A DNA stretch of 7,452 nt. Origin: Candidatus Thorarchaeota archaeon. Lineage in GTDB: Archaea; Asgardarchaeota; Thorarchaeia; Thorarchaeales; Thorarchaeaceae. A program made the translations under genes and the position numbers. Below the pieces are notes generated by a model that was not told where the DNA came from, made no database searches, and saw nothing but the letters and a program-made list of their open reading frames with translations. This document shows positions 5,263-7,452 of this stretch, in pieces (the stretch's first letter is position 1; the number at the start of each line of letters is the position of its first letter). Location of the stretch: assembly GCA_016840965.1 (NCBI GenBank), contig JAEORI010000331.1:1-7452 (forward strand), read 5' to 3'.

Positions 5263-7239
5263 TTAATTATTATCAAGCCCAAGAGATTTCATGAAGGCGT
5301 CAATAGTCATATCACGACCAAGAAAGCTCTTCACCATCTCATCAGGATCAAGACTTCCACCAGGAGCCAGAATCTTTTGGCGGTATTCAGTTCCAGTCTT
5401 TGAGTCCATGTAACCATTTTCTTCAAACTTGGTGAAGATGTCCTCTGCATAGACTTGAGACCATGTATAACTATAATATCCCGCTGTATAATTGATATTC
5501 ATGAGATGTCCAAAACCAGCTTCAAATCTGGTATCTTCAGGTAAGTCATAGCCAGTAATCTCAGTGAACATTTTCTTGAATGTAGCATTTGGATCTTCAA
5601 CTTGCTCAGAGTGATAAACCAAGTCTATCAATGAATAAGCGACCTGCCGAAGCTGAAGTGTTCCGATGTTCAGGAGTTTGACACTAATCATTCGCTTAAG
5701 CAAGTCAGAAGGTAGTTTCTTTTTGGGATCTTTGTAATGACCAGAAAGTAGTGAGAGAACCTCTTCCTTCCAAGCCCAGTTTTGAAACATCATCGATGGC
5801 GTTTCTACAAAATCGGGAAGTAGTCCATTTAATCCAAACCTTGCATACCTTGCCTGATTGCTAATGACATGCATTAAATGTCCAAATTCGTGGAAGAAGG
5901 TTTCAACTTCCTGATGATTGAGCAAGGATGGTTTGTCTTTTGTTGGTTTTTCATAGTTGGAGACCATTGCACAGACTGGAAGAAATGCCTTTCCACCCTT
6001 GACACGACGATCCATGAAATCAAATACTGCATAATGTTTGAACTTCCCATCTCGAGGATAAAGATCTAGGTAAAAAACTCCTAATGTTTTTCCATTCGTC
6101 TTATCTTTCACTTCATATTGTTTGACATCTTCGTGCCAGATGTTTGGAGGATTCGATTCCTTGAATTCGAGATTAAGTACGGTCTGAAAGATATCAAGAA
6201 CACCTTTGATGACTGAAGACATTGGAAAATACTGCTTGATCTCATTCTGGTCCACAGCGTATTTGTCTCTCATGATCTTCTCATGATAATAGAATAAATC
6301 CCAGATTTCAATTCGGATATCATCAAATGGTAGGTTTTCTTCCTCTGCTTTAAGTTCACGAAGAACTAAAGTTTCTCTATCACTAAGTGGAAACAACTTC
6401 TCTCTTAGTTCATTCATGAAATCGAAGACTCTCTTCGGAGTCTTAGCCATCTTTCTACTTATCACATATTCAGCAAAATTGGAGAAACCAAGTAGCTTTG
6501 CTTGTCGATCCCTAAGTGCAAGAGCATCAGATAGACGTTCAGTGTTTTCCTTCCCACCGATTCGATAAAATTCCTTACTAATCTTCTTTCGAGTTTCGGG
6601 ATTCTTAGCATAGGTTCTGATTGGAATGAAGACTGGATAGTCAAGTGGGCAAAGATATTTGTCACCCTCTTTTTCAAGATTTTCATAGACTGGTGGAGGA
6701 ACTCCTTCAAGCTCTTCCTTTGTAAAAGGAACTGTAGTGGTAGTTTCATTGATGGTACGCTGAAATTCCGTTTCAAGAACGGATATGTTGTTGGCAATTT
6801 CGAGGAATTCCTTCCTTTTCTCATCATCAAGAGCGGCACCACGATGCCTAAATTCCTTGAGAGTTTTATCCAAGAGTGTTTTCTCCTCAGGCTCAAGAGA
6901 ATCAATCTCAGGTTCCAATTGCACGAGGACATCATAGAGGTCCTTTCTCCCCCATATTTCGTTCAGAAATTTACGAACGTCTTTCTCTATCTCCTCTCCA
7001 ACATCTCGTTGAGCTTTATCAGGTGAGATATTTTTGATAAAGATAAAGTAGCCTAGATGGTCTCCGAATGAACCTAAGACCTCTTCAAAATCTAGGAGAG
7101 TTTGTAAACGCACCTTGTCTGAGGGGGTCATCGCAATTTCATCGAGCTTTTGTTTTGCTTTGGCCAATTCTTCATCTGTAGCCGACCGCATTTTAGTAGG
7201 ATCAATCTTCCAGTCAGCCTTACGGATTACTCCCTGCAT
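5263..7239 (-). CDS. M3-family zinc oligopeptidase (oligopeptidase A / Dcp / thimet-like)
   Basis: This is a cytoplasmic zinc metallopeptidase that trims short peptides. With the start at 7239 it has 658 residues, close to the 650-700 usual for M3A. The zinc site is HEFGH (H450, E451, H454), and the third ligand is E479 in DFVETPSMMF. The 29-residue spacing from the first His to this Glu equals that in thimet oligopeptidase. The substrate-side block GHLMNINYTAGYYSYTW (YYSY at 588-591) has the layout seen in bacterial OpdA and Dcp. No signal peptide or membrane segment is seen. In-frame ATGs lie at 7269, 7245 and 7239. 7239 is preferred because GAGGA lies nine bases upstream, whereas the ATG at 7269 sits inside a TATA-like CTTAAATA and has no ribosome site. 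If 7269 were used, the protein would have 668 residues and all numbers would shift by ten. It ends just past a hairpin shared with the convergent synthetase gene. Confidence 0.95.
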   Translation of the reverse strand: MQGVIRKADWKIDPTKMRSATDEELAKAKQKLDEIAMTPSDKVRLQTLLDFEEVLGSFGDHLGYFIFIKNISPDKAQRDVGEEIEKDVRKFLNEIWGRKDLYDVLVQLEPEIDSLEPEEKTLLDKTLKEFRHRGAALDDEKRKEFLEIANNISVLETEFQRTINETTTTVPFTKEELEGVPPPVYENLEKEGDKYLCPLDYPVFIPIRTYAKNPETRKKISKEFYRIGGKENTERLSDALALRDRQAKLLGFSNFAEYVISRKMAKTPKRVFDFMNELREKLFPLSDRETLVLRELKAEEENLPFDDIRIEIWDLFYYHEKIMRDKYAVDQNEIKQYFPMSSVIKGVLDIFQTVLNLEFKESNPPNIWHEDVKQYEVKDKTNGKTLGVFYLDLYPRDGKFKHYAVFDFMDRRVKGGKAFLPVCAMVSNYEKPTKDKPSLLNHQEVETFFHEFGHLMHVISNQARYARFGLNGLLPDFVETPSMMFQNWAWKEEVLSLLSGHYKDPKKKLPSDLLKRMISVKLLNIGTLQLRQVAYSLIDLVYHSEQVEDPNATFKKMFTEITGYDLPEDTRFEAGFGHLMNINYTAGYYSYTWSQVYAEDIFTKFEENGYMDSKTGTEYRQKILAPGGSLDPDEMVKSFLGRDMTIDAFMKSLGLDNN

Positions 7240-7248
7240 TGTCATAAT

Positions 7249-7253
7249 CCTCG
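7249..7253 (-). promoter_or_regulatory. Shine-Dalgarno GAGGA deciding the peptidase start
   Basis: On the minus strand GAGGA precedes the ATG at 7239 by nine bases. The ATG at 7245 is too close (about three bases), and the ATG at 7269 lies upstream of the site. Confidence 0.45.
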
Positions 7254-7288
7254 AGCATACTCTATTCATATTTAAGGAAAGAGATGTC

Positions 7289-7326
7289 GGCGATTACAAA
7301 CAGTAAAATCTAAGAGTGGACATAGC
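7289..7326 (+). repeat. Intergenic element, copy 2 (between peptidase and right-edge ORF)
   Basis: This copy carries ATTACAAA (7293-7300), AAAATCTA (7305-7312) and the TGGACATAGC core (7317-7326), in the same order and on the same strand as copy 1. It lies upstream of both the divergent peptidase gene and the possible gene at 7422. Confidence 0.5.
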
Positions 7327-7336
7327 TGTAACATGT

Positions 7337-7397
7337 TTTAAAAGGACTCAAGTATAGTCCCTTTCAGGTCAACCCCATTAGTCATGCCTAGGGGTTG
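7337..7397 (+). promoter_or_regulatory. TATA-like sequence and two hairpins before the right-edge ORF
   Basis: TTTTAAAA (about 7337-7343) could be a TATA box for a + strand transcript starting near 7367; it is self-complementary and could also serve the minus strand. GGACT/AGTCC (7344-7348, 7356-7360) forms a short stem that AAA/TTT can extend past a bulged C. CAACCCC/GGGGTTG (7370-7376, 7391-7397) forms a perfect seven-pair stem with a 14-base loop. The second stem would lie inside the leader of the possible gene at 7422. The rest of 7270-7421 holds nothing further that I recognise. Confidence 0.3.
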
Positions 7398-7421
7398 TGA
7401 ACATTCAGGAGAATCATTAGC

Positions 7422-7452
7422 ATGGGTAAAATAACTGACCCAATTGCCAAAC
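7422..7452 (+). CDS. Possible 5' end of a further gene (runs off window)
   Basis: An ATG at 7422 opens MGKITDPIAK and stays open to the window edge. AGGAG at 7407-7411 lies ten bases upstream, a good Shine-Dalgarno for this start. A TTTTAAAA about 80 bases upstream could be its TATA box. Ten codons are too few to name a product, and the call rests on start context alone. It would be divergent from the peptidase gene. Confidence 0.4.
   Translation, partial: MGKITDPIAK

Noticed and set aside
6462..6935. Open frame of 157 codons on the minus strand in another frame of the peptidase gene
   Set aside because: The overlapping peptidase frame carries the family-like sequence; this one has low-complexity Leu/Arg/Ser composition typical of a frame shadow.
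7370..7397. CAACCCC/GGGGTTG stem considered as part of a tRNA
   Set aside because: No T-loop GGTTCGA pattern, acceptor stem or anticodon arm can be built around it.
7384..7434. Short frame from ATG 7384 (MPRGCEHSGESLAWVK)
   Set aside because: It has only 16 codons, no ribosome site, and overlaps a hairpin and the better-supported start at 7422.

Overview
The window looks archaeal. The clearest sign is a complete archaeal-type S-adenosylmethionine synthetase (the family distinct from bacterial/eukaryotic MetK). Next to it is an XRE-type helix-turn-helix regulator fused to two CBS domains, an architecture common in archaea. Several genes have TATA-like promoters at archaeal spacing, and Shine-Dalgarno sequences are weak or absent at several starts. 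Base composition is moderate and slightly AT-rich. An Asgard (for example Thorarchaeota-like) or other uncultured archaeal genome would fit, but the sequence here cannot settle the lineage.

Layout, left to right. (1) 1-1896, +: the C-terminal part of a type II cation-transporting P-type ATPase, cut by the left window edge just before the phosphorylation motif. (2) A minus-strand block: a six-helix HdeD/DUF308-like membrane protein (1913-2521), a 218-residue helical protein of unknown function (2583-3239) and the HTH-CBS regulator (3344-3871). In transcription order these run regulator, helical protein, membrane protein. (3) The archaeal AdoMet synthetase (4003-5202, +), divergent from the regulator. 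(4) An M3-family zinc oligopeptidase (5263-7239, -), convergent with the synthetase. (5) About 180 bases of intergenic DNA ending in what may be the first ten codons of another + strand gene at the right edge. No gene-free stretch exceeds 300 bases.

The non-coding DNA is the most informative part. The regulator/synthetase gap holds a 41-base inverted repeat (14-base arms, one mismatch) followed by a good BRE/TATA for the synthetase. The gap in front of the helical-protein gene holds a perfect 9+2+9 palindrome. A perfect 9-bp hairpin separates the convergent synthetase and peptidase genes. A roughly 36-base element with an identical TGGACATAGC core occurs upstream of the synthetase and again in the right-hand intergenic region.

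CBS domains bind adenosyl ligands, including AdoMet in some archaeal proteins. A regulator of this type, divergent from AdoMet synthetase across a large palindrome, is therefore a plausible AdoMet- or adenylate-sensing control circuit. That is an inference from arrangement and family knowledge, not something the sequence proves. The ATPase and peptidase look like ordinary housekeeping genes.
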